Shown here: positions 25,754 to 37,842 of the stretch, piece after piece
Layout of the letters: each line of letters begins with the position of its first letter
Position numbering within the stretch: the stretch's first letter is position 1
DNA from: Ceratopteris richardii
Lineage: Eukaryota > Streptophyta > Polypodiopsida > Polypodiales > Pteridaceae
Assembly (NCBI GenBank): GCA_020310875.1
Contig: CM035423.1
Coordinates: 141,857,723-141,921,722, forward strand
Reading direction: 5' to 3'
DNA length: 64,000 bases
Program-made: the position numbers and the translations under genes
Notes under the pieces: model-generated
The model's input: the letters and a program-made list of their open reading frames with translations, nothing else
Databases searched by the model: none
What the model was told of the DNA's origin: nothing

Positions 25754-26632
25754 ATGGCATGCACAAAGCAAACTGCTAGGAAGGATCATGTCGTCTACCC
25801 TAGCCATGTGCAAGGTACTCAATGCCCAACATGGATGACACCCCACAAGAAGCATCGAACCACAAGACACTCTTCCAGACAAAGCTAATGCAGGGACAGA
25901 GTCCGGTAGCATTCCATCGTGGGGGGGTGAAGCTTCACCAGAGACAAATGTATCTCAAGAAATAAATTATTCCCCTTTTGCATCTGATGATGAGCCCCCA
26001 GTCAGGACACCAATCAAGTCAAGGCCCAAACAATGAGGACATAGGAAAGTTGTGATTGAGACATCAAATTTATCAAGTTCCTCAGATGAAGAAAGTATAA
26101 ATGAGCCACCATGGAACAATGATGATATCCCCGTGAACCATCGAGTAACACAAGGAGGCAAGACACTCCCCCCAAGACAAGGACAAAGACCAACTGATGA
26201 AGAAAGAGAGCAAGGTCGGGCAGAGGAAGTAAATGATGAGGCAGGACCATCTAAGCATCCTCCAAGAAGAAAGAAGAACTATCAACCACATCGTAGACCA
26301 CAACGACCACAACCCAACATCCCCCTAAATGCAAGAGCACCACAAAGGCACAGAAAGCAAACCAGAGACTTTGCAGAGATTTGACACTATCAAAAGTTTG
26401 TGGAGCTTCTTATTCCATGAAGGTCATTTGCAAGAGTTGTGAAGGAAGATATCCAACGCTATTGCGCTGGACTTCGTATCCAAGGGATAGCCATTGAAGC
26501 TCTCCAAGAAGCTATAGAGGCATATCTTATATCAATGTTGGAGGACTCTAACCTATGTGCCATCCATGCAGAGTGACAATACAACCTAAAGATTTGCAGC
26601 TAGCTAGGAGAATTAGAGGGAATAACCCTTAA
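25754..26632 (+). pseudogene. Transposon-borne histone H3-like gene, copy B (several lesions)
   Basis: It starts MACTKQTARKDHVVYPS, identical to copy A over these 17 residues. The linker then diverges (a two-base deletion creates TAA near 25887), and the middle frame is open at about 26052-26384 (SSSDEES, RRKKNYQPHRRPQRPQPN). A TGA stands just before the histone fold (about 26382), a second one replaces the Arg after LLIP (about 26418), and a four-base loss near 26570 shifts the end. Despite this, the fold is clear: [45 protein letters not shown] and LARRIRG. This copy cannot make a full product, but it confirms the gene belongs to the transposon and is not a one-off insertion in copy A. Confidence 0.9.
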
Positions 26633-26885
26633 CAAAAATTTGTACTCCCTTGTTTGGAGAACCTTTTGTATATCCCATATGATGAATATTTTGTAACTCC
26701 CAAATGATGAATATAATCTTTTTCTTCTCATATTTTCTCTCCCAAGAGTTCATCTCTTAGTGTACATGTTTTGAAGTTTATTTCTCCTACGTTTTTAGGT
26801 GTCTTTTTCCAGTACCTCTTTGAAGTGTGTTTCATAGATGTATCATTATTTTTTATGTACTTGTTGTAAGTGGTAATGCTATTTA

Positions 26886-27025
26886 ATGCATTTCATGGCT
26901 TGGAAATGCCAAAAAAAGGTGTGCCACAGAAACGTGGGGATGGGCCCTGCAAAACTTTTGCAGGGCCTATCCCCCCGTTTCTGTGGGAGGTTTTTTTTTG
27001 GAATTTCCAAGCCATGGAAACACAT
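26886..27025. repeat. Hairpin 1, copy B
   Basis: An inverted repeat, tgcatttcatggcttggaaa ... tttccaagccatgg, with inner arms cacagaaacgtggggatggg and their complement. It is equivalent to 15686-15828. Confidence 0.82.
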
Positions 27026-27260
27026 GCCATGCACATTGGGGCATATGATTGGCCTTGGCTAGAGTGCACTGCATGCTAACCCCCTGACCAATAGCTAAAC
27101 AATGTTTATGAACATACATGTACTTATTTACTACTGCATGCTTGTATGCACCCAGAGGAGTCTTAACTTTCTCTAATTATTGCACATAAGAAGTGTCTTC
27201 CACAATTCCCCAAGTGGAGGTGCTATTTGAGGGAGATAGAATTGCAATATAGGTGACCTA

Positions 27261-27397
27261 GTGCATAGGATGGCCAAGGAATGCAAAAAAAAGGCCTGCC
27301 ACAGAAACGCGGGGATGGGCCCTACAAAATTTTTGCAAGGCCCATCCCCGCATTTTTGTGGCATGCCCTTTTTTTGCATTCCTAGGCCATTGCATGC
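27261..27397. repeat. Hairpin 2, copy B
   Basis: An inverted repeat, tgcataggatggccaaggaa ... ttcctaggccattgcatgca, with inner arms acagaaacgcggggatgggc and their complement. It is equivalent to 16061-16197. Pairing is preserved in both copies although the arms have changed. Confidence 0.85.
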
Positions 27398-28897
27398 ATT
27401 TTGGGCAACACAAATTACAAGAGATAATGGAAAAAGACTGATTAAACTGTGCAAAAGTTATGAGATTGTCAAAAACCATAAAGATATAATAGATTGAATG
27501 CACATTGAAATTGGAAAAACAATAATTGGTATTATAAAGTTTTTACAATTGGCTCTTGGCCTTGAGCCTCTCCACTACATTCTTTCTTCTCTGAAAAGAT
27601 AGTGGCAATTGGTAAGACAAAACTGATTGGGATATTAACTGAGGGTCTGTCAGTCCAAGACCTAAAGCTATTCCTATTTGACCTAATACTTTTCCTCTAA
27701 AGTTAACTCCTAGGGTAGTAAGGGCAAGGGACTTCCTAAATAGAAATATACAATTGGTCCCTTGCATTATTGTAGATAGGCACAAAACTTTGCTCAAGGC
27801 CTTCAGACACCAAGTCATGAAGTGTCCTTGAGAGGAAAAGTCCTTTTGGATTATGACAAAATCTTCCTTTGGCAATTTTCTGATGTATTGTGCCAAGGAA
27901 GAGCCATGGCCCCAAGAAACACGGTCATCACCACTCCTTGCTGCAAATTTATCCACTTCAAGTGTTTCCTGCACATAGACAATCATAAAATTAAATAGAT
28001 ACATCTTGTATGAATATGAGACAACCATAAATGTCAATAGAGACTTACATCTTGAAGCCTATCTTCATCCTCTCCTCTTCCCATTGCATCTAGTGGAATT
28101 GATGAATGGGCCATGCCACTTTGCTCCACAATAGGGGATGTTGGAATCTTCTTCTCCAAAATTCTTTCCCTTGCTACAGCCAGATCTTCTTCAGTGGCAT
28201 CTTGGTTGGCATGGCTCAAAATCTCTTCACACACAAATGCAATGGTGTCCGCAACTGAATCACCAAGTGGCATTGTTGCCTTTTCAATAATGTCAGAAGT
28301 GTTGTCCATGGGAACATCCGAGGTTGAGCAGAAAATACTAAGGCATTCATCGAGGCGTAGACCGAATGCCTTCTCAATATTGTGCAGGAACAAAAATTCC
28401 TCTCCGTCGACAAGTACAACTGAAAACATTTCCATCTCTACGTTTGGTAGAGTGGATTCCACGGGGTCTAAGTTGGAGGGTGGACTGTTATGTGTACTAG
28501 CTTCCTTTAATTTGTCCACTACTCCTTGAGGAAATTCTCTGGAAATTTTTTGACTCCCTTCTAATAGGTTGAGAGCTTCTATCTGGGGTTCGTTCTTGTC
28601 ATCTACAAAACCCCCAGTAACAAGATGGGGTAGGTCCATGGGTGAAGGTTCAGGCTCCTCATTCACAAAAAAGATGGTTGTTGCTACGTAGGAAAGATAT
28701 TTTCTTCCCATTTTCCTTTTCTTATTTAATTGTTTAATTAAGGGCAGTGTGTCATCTAACAGGTGCCTTGAAGCCTCAGCAATAGCCATGAAATGCTTTA
28801 AGTGCTTTGCAAATGCCTCAGCTCCTTTATGAATGTAGAAAAGAATGTCACAGGGGACCCATTTACACTCATATGTTGGAATATCTATGGCATATCT

Positions 28898-29903
28898 TGT
28901 TAAAAGTCAAGCTTCAAGCTAAAAATTCGTGGGGAATCTTTTATGGACATGTGGAGCAATCAAAGGAAGCCAAAAGCCACGAGATTCTATCAAGAAAAGT
29001 CACTCAACCACTCCCCAAGTCATCTCAACTAATTCCTCCAAGTTAGGAGGCTGATTTGGAAAGGTAGTTCCTAGATTTTAGGGGCACACCTCTCACTATA
29101 AAAGGAGCATGTATCCCGACTTCTTTTGGGCCATCTTCTTGGAGTTTTAGCTCATGTAAAGTGAGCACTAAGTGCTGGAGTTGTGATAAGCAAGCCCCTT
29201 GCTTAAGCAACCCCCTTGCTTGCTTGTTTGTTTTCTTTTAGTAGGCATATCTATGTGTGTGCGCAGGCAGTGTTGCAACTCTCTACCCCTGAGTTGTTAG
29301 CATTGGTTCTCCCTCATATGGTATCCATTTGATGTAATTCTTGTTTCATTGGATAGCTATAAGAGTCTATTTTATTCTTACCAATTCTCTGGAGCATTCA
29401 TTGAGTAAGCTGGGAGCAACATTCATTTTAGTGAAGTTGTGTGATTGATATCTCTCTCTTTGTGTAGGCTCTGTTGGAAATATTTTGCTCTCTGTTGTAA
29501 GGGCTAGTTCTCCTTCTCTATGTATCCATTTGCTATGATTTTGGTGTCATTGGGTAGATATTAGAGTGCTCTAAAGTTGACTCAAGTTTGAGATTCATTC
29601 TCTGTATAATCGCTGAGAAAAGTTTGCTGGAGTGAAGTGAGGTCTCTGCTTGACTAGCAGTTGTGAGCATTCAACTAGCTCATGTTGTAGACATTGTTTC
29701 TCTTTGTGTAAGCATCCATTTCAAGTGAAATTTGTTTTGTTGGAAAGCCCTTGGTGTCTACTATAGGTCTACAAAAGCTCACTGGAGTTCTCTGCATAAG
29801 CTCTGAGTAAGAGCATTTTTGGTGTGCAGAGGTCAAAGAAGGATACCTGTGGAGGTCATTCGCACTTCATCGTTGCTTAGGGGTTGAGATACTTCCCCCT
29901 TCA
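28898..29903 (+). repeat. C2 5' LTR
   Basis: It starts TGTTAAAAGTC and ends CCCCCTTCA. A TATA box, tataaaag, is at 29097-29104. It is matched over its full length by 34417-35422. Confidence 0.96.
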
Positions 29904-29904
29904 G

Positions 29905-29916
29905 TGGTATCAGAGC
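29905..29916 (+). other. C2 primer binding site
   Basis: tggtatcagagc, one base after the LTR, is complementary to the 3' end of initiator tRNA-Met, as usual for plant copia elements. Confidence 0.9.
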
Positions 29917-30164
29917 ATTTGGGCATCTTGGAGGTATCACATACAAGCAAGAAGACCTCTTGGAGTTGGTGGTTGAAGATTTGCATCAACAAAAGCTTCT
30001 TGGAGGTAGCTCACATCAAGGGGGAGCTATTCTACTCAAATTTGCAAGAGCACAAGGTGTCCATCTAAGGAAAGCTTTGGATTGAGGTAACCTCAGAGCC
30101 TCATTTTCATTTTACACACATTGGAGCATTAGCCAAGGGCTAGGTCAAGTATGAAAGACTAGAT

Positions 30165-33100
30165 ATGGGAGACTTCAACACTCAAATTGAAAAGCTAGAC
30201 AAAGGTAACTATCAACCATGGAGATTTAGGGTCTCCAACTATCTATGGGCAAGGGCCTTCGGGGGTTGATTAGTGGAAGTGAACCAAGACCTAGGTTGGA
30301 TGAGAATCCAACCAATGACCAGAGAAGGGCCTTTAGGGAATTGAATGAAAGAGACAAGAGGGTTATCTTTATTCTTTCCCAACACATTAGCAATAGCATG
30401 ATCGGCCATATCCAAGACCTCGATTCAAGCATGAAGGTATGGGAGACACTTGAAAGGCTTTATTCAACAAGCACCAAAGCAAGGAAGATCCAACTCAAGA
30501 ATGAGCTCAACAACCTTAGGAAGAGCTCAGGGAGTAGCATAAATGACTACATACTTAAGGTCAAGGAGTTATCAAATGCATTGGGATCCATTGGAAGCCA
30601 CGTAGACGATGACGATCTTGTGGCTTATACTCTCAATGGTTTGAGAGATGATGAGAAGTGGAAACCCTTTACCACTTCAGTTTATGTAAGGGATAATCTT
30701 CCCGATTCTGAGCAATTGGTTGCTCTCATGGTCACCGAAGAAATGAACATAGGTGGAAGTTCAACTAAAAGCAAAGATGCACAAGTTTTCTATGCAGGTA
30801 ATCAAAGGGGCAAAGGAAGACAAGGACAAGGAAGGGGCAAAGGAAGGTTTGGAGGAAGGCAAGGCCACTCAAGAAATCAAGGACATGACCAAGGCACCTC
30901 ATCACAAAGAGGGAGAGGAAGATCAAGAGGAAGAGGAGGACGACATCAACAAAATAGGAATCAAGATGGCGAAGGATGTTACATATGTGGCAAGTTTGGC
31001 CACTATGCTAGAGATTGCTACCAAGGAGGAAACCAAAGGAACTATAATCAAGGTTCTTCATACAAAGGCCAAGGTAATTATGCTTCTACAAGTTCAGAAA
31101 ATGACAATCTCTTGATGATGCACATGAATGGGAATTCAAGCAAAGTAGATAACACTTGGTATATTGATACTGGATGTAGCAACCATATGAGTTGCAATGC
31201 TTCTTGGTTTACTAATCTACATGTTCCCAAAGGTAAAGGACATGTAGAAACAAGTGATGATATAGCCCATGAGATCTCCCATGTTGGAGATGTAGCTTTG
31301 GATGACAAGGAGGAAGGAAGATGTCTCAAGGATGTCTTGCATGTACCTACCATCACAAAGAACTTGGTGTCCGTTGGGCAAATGGTTGAAAGAGGCTATC
31401 AAGTAAGGTTCAACAAAGGTGGATGCTTTGTGGAGAACCCTAAGCAAGGTTACAAGGTCATAGCAAGAGGAAAGAAGCAAGGGAGACTCTTCACTTTGGA
31501 GGTAAATTCTCATTCTACTCAACATGTCTACTTCACATATGGAAACAAGAGGATTTCGGAGTTGGACTTGTGGCACAAGAGGATAGGTCACATCAACATA
31601 CAAAGAATGAAGGAAATGCAATTCAAGAGGCTGGTTGAAGGTCTTCCCAACTTCCAAGGACAAGGTATGAAGCATTTATGTGAATCTTGTCAACTAGGGA
31701 AGCAAGCGAGACTTCCATTCAAGAAGAGTGGCTACATAAGCCAACATCCATTGGAGTTGATACATACAGATGTGTGGGGGCCAACGAAAGAGCAATCCAT
31801 TGGAGGTAACAAGTACTTTGTCACTTTTATAGATGATTGCACAAGGATGGTTTGGGTTTATTTCATCAAAAACAAATCAGATGTGTTTACATGTTTCAAA
31901 GCATTCAAGGCAATGGTAGAGAAGGAAACAGGTACATATATCAAGAAGCTAAGGTTCGATGGAGGGGGAGAATATTTCTCAAATGAGTTTTCTGATTTTT
32001 TAATGGATCAAGGCATCAAGAGGCAAGTAACATGCAGGTAAACACCCCAACAAAATGGAGTAGCAGAGAGAAAGAATAGATACATTGCCGAGATCGCTAG
32101 AGCAATGCTTAATGAGATGAATGTACCTAACATGTTTTGGAGTGATGCAGCAAATACCGTCGTGTATCTAATGAATAGGGCTCCTACCTCAGGGATCCAT
32201 GGCTTGACACCATATCAAGCCTATTATGGTAAGAAACCTGATCTTTCCCACTTGAAGATATTTGGATGTACTTGTTGTGTACATGTGCCAAGTGAATTGA
32301 GGCACAAGCTACAACCAAAGGTAGAAAACTGTGTGTTTCTAGGATATTCAAATGATCATAAAGGTTACAGGTGCTTCAACCCAAACACAAAGGACTTGAG
32401 GATATCAAGGGATGTAGCATTTGATGAGCTACTCCCTTGGTATAAGAAGTATGATTGTATGCAGGACTATGAAGAAGAAAAGCATGGACATGATGAAGAA
32501 CAAATCGACCTAGAGCTAAGTGGCCCAAGGTGTTCCATCAATGAAGATAGTTCAAGCATGAACTCACCATGGAGGGGGAGATCTTCATCAAGCTATGAAG
32601 CACAATCAATCAACAAAGGCAAAGCAACATTGGTGGAGTTGGATGAAGAAGGTAATGAAGTTGAAGATGATGAAGGACACATGATGGAGAAAGAAGCCAC
32701 GTCAAAGAAAGAGATCAAGTTCCCAAGGCAAAGGAGGTTTATTCCTCCAAAAGGTGAAGAAAGGAAGTCTTCTAGAGTTAAGTATCCAACTCAAAGGTTT
32801 ACTTATGATTCATACATGGCAACACATTATGCATATATGAACAAAGTAGTAGAAGATCATGAGCCCGATTGCTATGAAGATGCAAGCAGGTACACCGAAT
32901 GGAAAGAGGCAATGCAAGAAGAGATCGACGCACTTGAGGAAAATCAAACATGGACTCTAGTGCCCAAGAAGGAGAACATGAAGGTAATAGGTAATAAGTG
33001 GGTGTATAAAGTAAAGAGGAATTCAGATGGATCTATTTCTAGGTTCAAAGCAAGATTGGTGGCCAAGGGTTTTGCACAAACCTATGGAGTGGACTTTGAA

Positions 33101-34363
33101 GAGACATTCAGCCCCGTGGCAAAGATGAGCACCATTAGGACACTCATTGCAATGGCTGCTAGCAAAGGATGGAAGCTCTTCCAATTGGATATCAAGAATG
33201 CCTTTCTCAATGGAGACTTGGAAGAAGAGGTATACATGGAGCAACCACTAGGTTTTGTTCATAAAGAGTTTCCACATCATGTTTGTAGGTTGAAGAAGGC
33301 ACTTTATGGCCTAAAGCAAGCTCCAAGGGCTTGGAACCAAAGATTAGTGGACTATTTGATCAAATGTGGTTACAATCAATGCAAGGCGGATCCATCTCTC
33401 TTCATCAAACAAAGAGGAGAACTTGTGGTCTACATGTGTGTGTATGTAGATGATCTTATCATTACAGGTAATGATACAAAGGGCATTGAGGAGATCAAGG
33501 CAAAGCTTGGAAAGGAGTTTAGGATCTCTGATCTTGGAGATCTTAGGTATTTTCTTGGCATTGAAGTTGTATACAAAGAAGAAGGTATTATGCTCATACA
33601 AAGGAAGTATATTCTAGACCTACTTGAGAGGTTTGGGATGCTACATTGCAAGCCTATTTCAAATCCCATGGAAGTTAATGTAAAGCTAAGCTCCATTGAT
33701 GGAGAGCCATTAGAGGATGTAACTTTGTATCGATCTATTGTAGGCTCTTTCAATTATGCCACAATAACTAGGCCCGACATAGCATATGGAGTTGGAGTGT
33801 TATCACAATTTATGCATAGTCCAAGGACTACACACTTGCAAGCTGCAAGAAGAATGTTGCGATATCTCAAAGCCACTATAAATGAAGGATTGTTCTACTC
33901 ATTTGATGATGATATGCAGGTCAAAGCTTATTCCGATGCCGATTGGGCTGGTTCGAAGGAAGATAGAAGGAGTACAAGTGGTTACCTAGTCATGCTAGGT
34001 AGCAAGATCATCTCATGGATTTCAAAGAAGCAACCCACGGTGGCATTATCTTCCACCGAGGCTGAGTATAGAGATTTGGCTCAAGTCACATGTGAGCTAA
34101 TGTGGATTAAGAAGTTATTTATGGAGCTTAATTTGCAGGTTGACACATATCCAATTTTTTGTGACAACATGAGTAGCATTCATCTAGCATCGAACCCTGT
34201 CTATCATGCTAGAACCAAGCATATTGAAGTGCACTATCACTTCATAAGGGAAAAGGTGATATCCAAGGAAGTTTCAGTACATCATATTGGTACCAAGGAC
34301 CAAGTTGCGGACATGTTTACAAAGGCTTTGGATGGGATGAAGATTTCAAAATTCAAGCAATAG
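30165..34363 (+). pseudogene. C2 copia polyprotein, two lesions
   Basis: The likely start is ATG 30165 (MGDFNTQIEKLDKGNYQPW). A one-base loss near 30240 shifts the frame, which then runs open from 30245. Order: gag (UBN2-like; KSSGSSINDYILKVKEL), zinc knuckle CYICGKFGHYARDC (about 30979-31020), protease YIDTGCSNHMS (about 31160), GAG-pre-integrase LWHKRIGHIN (about 31570), integrase core with HTDVWGP (about 31762) and RFDGGGEYFS (about 31953), a TAA at 32039-32041 in place of the usual Tyr before TPQQNGVAERKN, RT with FQLDIKNAFLNGDLEEEVY (about 33180) and YVDDLIITGN (about 33447), and RNase H with SDADWAGS and ALSSTEAEY (about 34045), ending at 34363. Apart from these two lesions all catalytic motifs are present. 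Confidence 0.95.
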
Positions 34364-34400
34364 CATCAACATGAAGGAGCTTGGATGAGGATGAAGAATT

Positions 34401-34416
34401 GAAGCTTGAGGGGGAG
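34401..34416 (+). other. C2 polypurine tract
   Basis: gaagcttgagggggag directly precedes the 3' LTR start TGTTAAAA. It is the expected plus-strand primer. Confidence 0.85.
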
Positions 34417-35422
34417 TGTTAAAAGTCAAGCTTCAAGCTAAAAATTCGTGGGGAATCTTTTATGGACATGTGGAGCAATCAAAGGAAGCCAAAAGCCACG
34501 AGATTCCATCAAGAAAAGTCACTCAACCACTCCCCAAGTCATCTCAACTAATTCCTCCAAGTTAGGAGGCTGATTTGGAAAGGTAGTTCCTAGATTTTAG
34601 GGGCACACCTCTCACTATAAAAGGAGCATGTATCCCGACTTCTTTTGGGCCATCTTCTTGGAGTTTTAGCTCATGTAAAGTGAGAACTAAGTGCTGGAGT
34701 TGTGATAAGCAAGCCCCTTGCTTAAGCAACCCCCTTGCTTGCTTGTTTGTTTTCTTTTAGTAGGCATATCTATGTGTGTGCGCAGGCAGTGTTGCAACTC
34801 TCTACCCCTGAGTTGTTAGCATTGGTTCTCCCTCATATGGTATCCATTTGATGTAATTCTTGTCTCATTGGATAGCTATAAGAGTCTATTTTATGCTTAC
34901 CGATTCTTTGGAGCATTCTCTGAGTAAGCTGGGAGCAACATTCATTTTAGTGAAGTTGTGTGATTGATATCTCTCTCTTTGTGTAGGCTCTGTTGGAAAT
35001 ATTTTGCTCTCTGTTGTAAGGGCTGGTTCTCCTTCTCTATGTATCCATTTTCTATGATTTTGGTGTCATTGGGTAGCTATTAGAGTGCTCTAAAGTTGAC
35101 TCAAGTTTGAGATTCATTCTCTGTATAATCTCTGAGAAAAGTTTGCTGGAGTGAAGTGAGGTCTCTGCTTGACTAGCAGTTGTGAGCATTCAACTAGCTC
35201 ATGTTGTAGACATTGTTTCTCTTTGTGTAAGCATCCATTTCAAGTGAAATTTGTTTTGTTGGAAAGCCCTTGGTGTCTACTACAGGTCTAAAAAAGCTCA
35301 CTAGAGTTCTCTGCATAAGCTCTGAGTAAGAGCATTTTTGGTGTGCAGAGGTCAAAGAAGGATACCTGTGGAGGTCATTCGCGCTTCATCGTTGCTTAGG
35401 GGTTGAGATACTTCCCCCTTCA
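34417..35422 (+). repeat. C2 3' LTR
   Basis: 1006 bp, starting TGTTAAAAGTC and ending CCCCCTTCA, followed by the duplicated TATCT. TATA box at 34616-34623. Confidence 0.96.
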
Positions 35423-36019
35423 TATCTTAATATATAGAATTCCATAAAATCATCTCATCGATCACATCGGAGTTCATGGCTATTTTCCCTTCAAGATTAG
35501 GGACTCTACAGACTAGGTCATACAAATCTGTATGACCATTGTAGTATGTAGTATCCAAAAACTCCATGAATAGATCTCGAGGAGATTTCATGGGAGTGGA
35601 AGTGCTAGCAGTCATTGCTTGCACGTGAGAATTCTAGAGGCTTGTAGTCTGTGCTTTCTAGCTCTTTGAGAGTGCAAATGTGAGAAATGAACACATAGAA
35701 CCATTTTTATAGTAGTTTCAAGTTTTTAAACTGACTGAGCCCACTTTTAAAACTATAGAATAAAGAAGTGTAATTTCAAAAAATGTGTTTCTAATGACAA
35801 AATAATGCACAGAAAAAAACATAAGCAACCACATTTCAAAGTAGCGAACATACTTTTTGACATTCCAAAAGTTTTGAAATTATCATTGTAGAGAAGAAGG
35901 TATATACAATATCTAACATGAATCAATTGTCCCACTTTTTACATGGTTCTTGAAAGTGCAAAAACCATGAGATACAATGACTAGGGCCGAAGAATTGACA
36001 TTATCAGGTTGCAAAAGAA

Positions 36020-37342
36020 CTATGACAATGAGAGTTCTGTTCCATCTTTGCTCCAATCTACAGGGACTTTCATTTTGTATTCCATTCTTCTACCCACCTG
36101 TAATCAATTTGCAAGAAATTGAAGTCATTAAAGTAAAATAAATAATAATGAAAAGATTACTTTAACAAAAGCATGAAACATTTCTCACCTTATGTCCTTG
36201 AATTTTGAATTTGGATTGAGTTAGTCCTTCAAACCCAATAATCATCAAGTGTTCTCTCAGATTAGCCAAGGTCCAATGATTATTCACTAAAATAGTTTCT
36301 GTTTTATTGTTGGGCAATCTAAGCTTTATTTCAAATGAATGCAAAGATCCCTCTGAACTTTTAAATGGTATCCATTTGCCAAGTTTGCACATCCAACGAT
36401 CATAGTAGAATCTGATGTATAATGAAGTACATTGTTTCAAATATCCAAATCCTATACCTGTTCCACCTATTTTACAAAGATATTTATCACCTTTTGTAAT
36501 TCCTTCCATCAAACCCCAATTTTCACCAAGAAGACTTTCGACTTGCTCATATGTGATATCTTTACACATGAACATGGTGGAAGTCTCTTGGAATGAGAAT
36601 CCTTGGAATAAATATACAAAACAATGAATGGGAAAAGACGAGTGCAAACCTACAGGCCTAGACACCTTTGTGAATTTCAAAGAGTTATGTATATCCATTA
36701 CCATCTTTTGCTTCAAAGATGATACATACCATATATCAGGTTTTGGCCACTCCAAGCTAAGAAGCGAATGTACTTCAATTCTCTCTAACCTTCCAAAACA
36801 ATTCATTGTAGAGGGTACAACATATCTATGTGTGTAAAAGAAAACTCTATCATGGTAAAGTTGAGCAGGAGATATATTTGGAAAGACTAGTGCACCAACA
36901 TCTGCATGCAATGCCTGGAAAGTACCCGTAAGAATATGAAGTGGTTGCTCTTCCACCAAAGTAGAAGGAAATATATCTGAAACAAAAAAAAACATATCTA
37001 AATAGTTCAGAAATATATCCGACAAAAGAAAACATAAAATATTGTAGAGTAATACTTACAATTCACAGGATATCTCATACTACTAGAGTTTTCAAGTTTC
37101 ATAGTTGCCATTGTAAAAACATGTTCTACAATAGCAACCATCCCATTGTCTCTGTGCTTCTTGAAGCCAAGTAACTTTCCCTTCCAATGAAGATCTAAGT
37201 TTCCACGATCTCTAACTCGATGAGGCCCAACTCTAGAGGGTTGCATGTACACCCATGCACCTTTGGAGTACTCATGTGATAGCCACTGTTCATCTGTGGC
37301 TTTGATATTATGACATCTTAATGTGAGGATTTCATCTTTTGG
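36020..37342 (-). CDS. Gene C, copy B: unknown spliced gene with ubiquitin-like C-terminus
   Basis: Minus strand, three exons by GT..AG sites and frame: up to 37060 (first in-frame ATG 37246; the open frame reaches 37342), 36189-36976 and 36020-36097. Introns are 83 and 91 bp, and every junction keeps the frame. The product has at least 340 residues and no stop. The C-terminal part, FEIKLRLPNNKTETILVNNH then TLANLREHLMIIGF and FKIQGHK, has the beta-beta-alpha-beta rhythm and typical residues of a ubiquitin-like beta-grasp domain. The N-terminal part (GAWVYMQPSR, LHWKGKLLGFKKHRDNGMVA, DRVFFYTHRYV) loosely resembles a BAH-type chromatin domain; I hold this weakly. The true 5' end may need another exon. 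It is the only gene in either transposon copy without a visible lesion, and it sits next to the right end. Confidence 0.55.
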
Positions 37343-37345
37343 TCA

Positions 37346-37842
37346 GCTGGAAGCTTACGATGTTGCCATTGAAGCTAAAGGTCTTCAAGCTACAACAGTA
37401 ATTCGAGATAGGAGATGCAGGTAGGTTGGAGTGTAGAAATAGGAGCTTCAATGGGAAAAGATGACTTTTTGGGACTTGGGTATGAAAATGTGAGGTTTAG
37501 GAGGGAATTAACTCTTTTTTTAGTATTTAAAAAAAAAACTCATTTTTTTTTCAGCTCAAAACATGCACGGATTTTGAATTTGGGGTCAAAAAGAGTACTT
37601 TTGACCCTAAAAAGTAATGGGGGATCCATTTTTAGGTGTTATGATGAGTTTTATAACTTTTTAAAAATTTTGAATTTTTGGGCGCAACTGAGTTACGAGA
37701 TTCCTTCTCTCTCTAGAGGCAGCTTGTTAAATAATGGAGGAATATGTCCCCTCTCCCCCCTTCAGCTTAGTATTTTATAGCGCATAGACCGTGGCCACCA
37801 CCCTCTTCTGATTGGTCCATCACTAATCACTCCTTAATCCAA
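37346..37842 (-). other. Copy B right subterminal region
   Basis: Non-coding DNA between gene C and the right inverted end, with A/T homopolymer runs (about 37530-37555) and a C-rich tract near 37745-37760. It probably holds the gene C promoter. I see nothing else. Confidence 0.5.

Larger units (their letters stand above)
28898..35422 (+). mobile_element. C2 young Ty1/copia element
   Basis: 6525 bp with LTRs of equal length (1006 bp each) that differ at about 16 positions by eye (about 98.4 percent identical). Target duplication TATCT lies at 28893-28897 and 35423-35427. Primer site at 29905, polypurine tract directly before 34417. The coding region is nearly whole, with one frameshift near 30240 and one TAA at 32039. 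It is the youngest insertion in the nest and splits gene B of copy B. Confidence 0.96.
27543..35615 (-). pseudogene. Gene B, copy B: unknown spliced gene split by copia C2
   Basis: Minus strand, from ATG at 35615. 35428-35615 encodes an N-terminus with SPRDLFMEFLDTTYYNGHTD and GKIAMNSDVIDEMI. C2 sits at 28898-35422 with its TATCT duplication, and the frame continues at 28892 (AIDIPTYECKWVPCDIL, then KGAEAFAKHLKHFMAIAEAS and the basic KKRKMGRK) to 28049. One indel just before the insertion point (about 35440) puts the two parts out of frame. An 80 bp intron (27969-28048, GTAAGT..TGCAG) joins RLQD to ETLEVDKF, and the last exon ends at 27543 with RRKNVVERLKAKSQL. The protein would be about 500 residues, acidic in the middle and basic at the end. 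I recognise no domain; it may be an accessory transposition or chromatin factor. Confidence 0.6.

Noticed and set aside
30753-31115. 120-codon frame overlapping C2 gag
   Set aside because: It is a shadow of the Gly/Arg/Gln-rich nucleocapsid region in another frame.
37415-37780. 121-codon plus-strand frame near the right end of copy B
   Set aside because: It has homopolymer-driven Phe/Lys runs and no similarity to the other transposon genes; treated as subterminal DNA.
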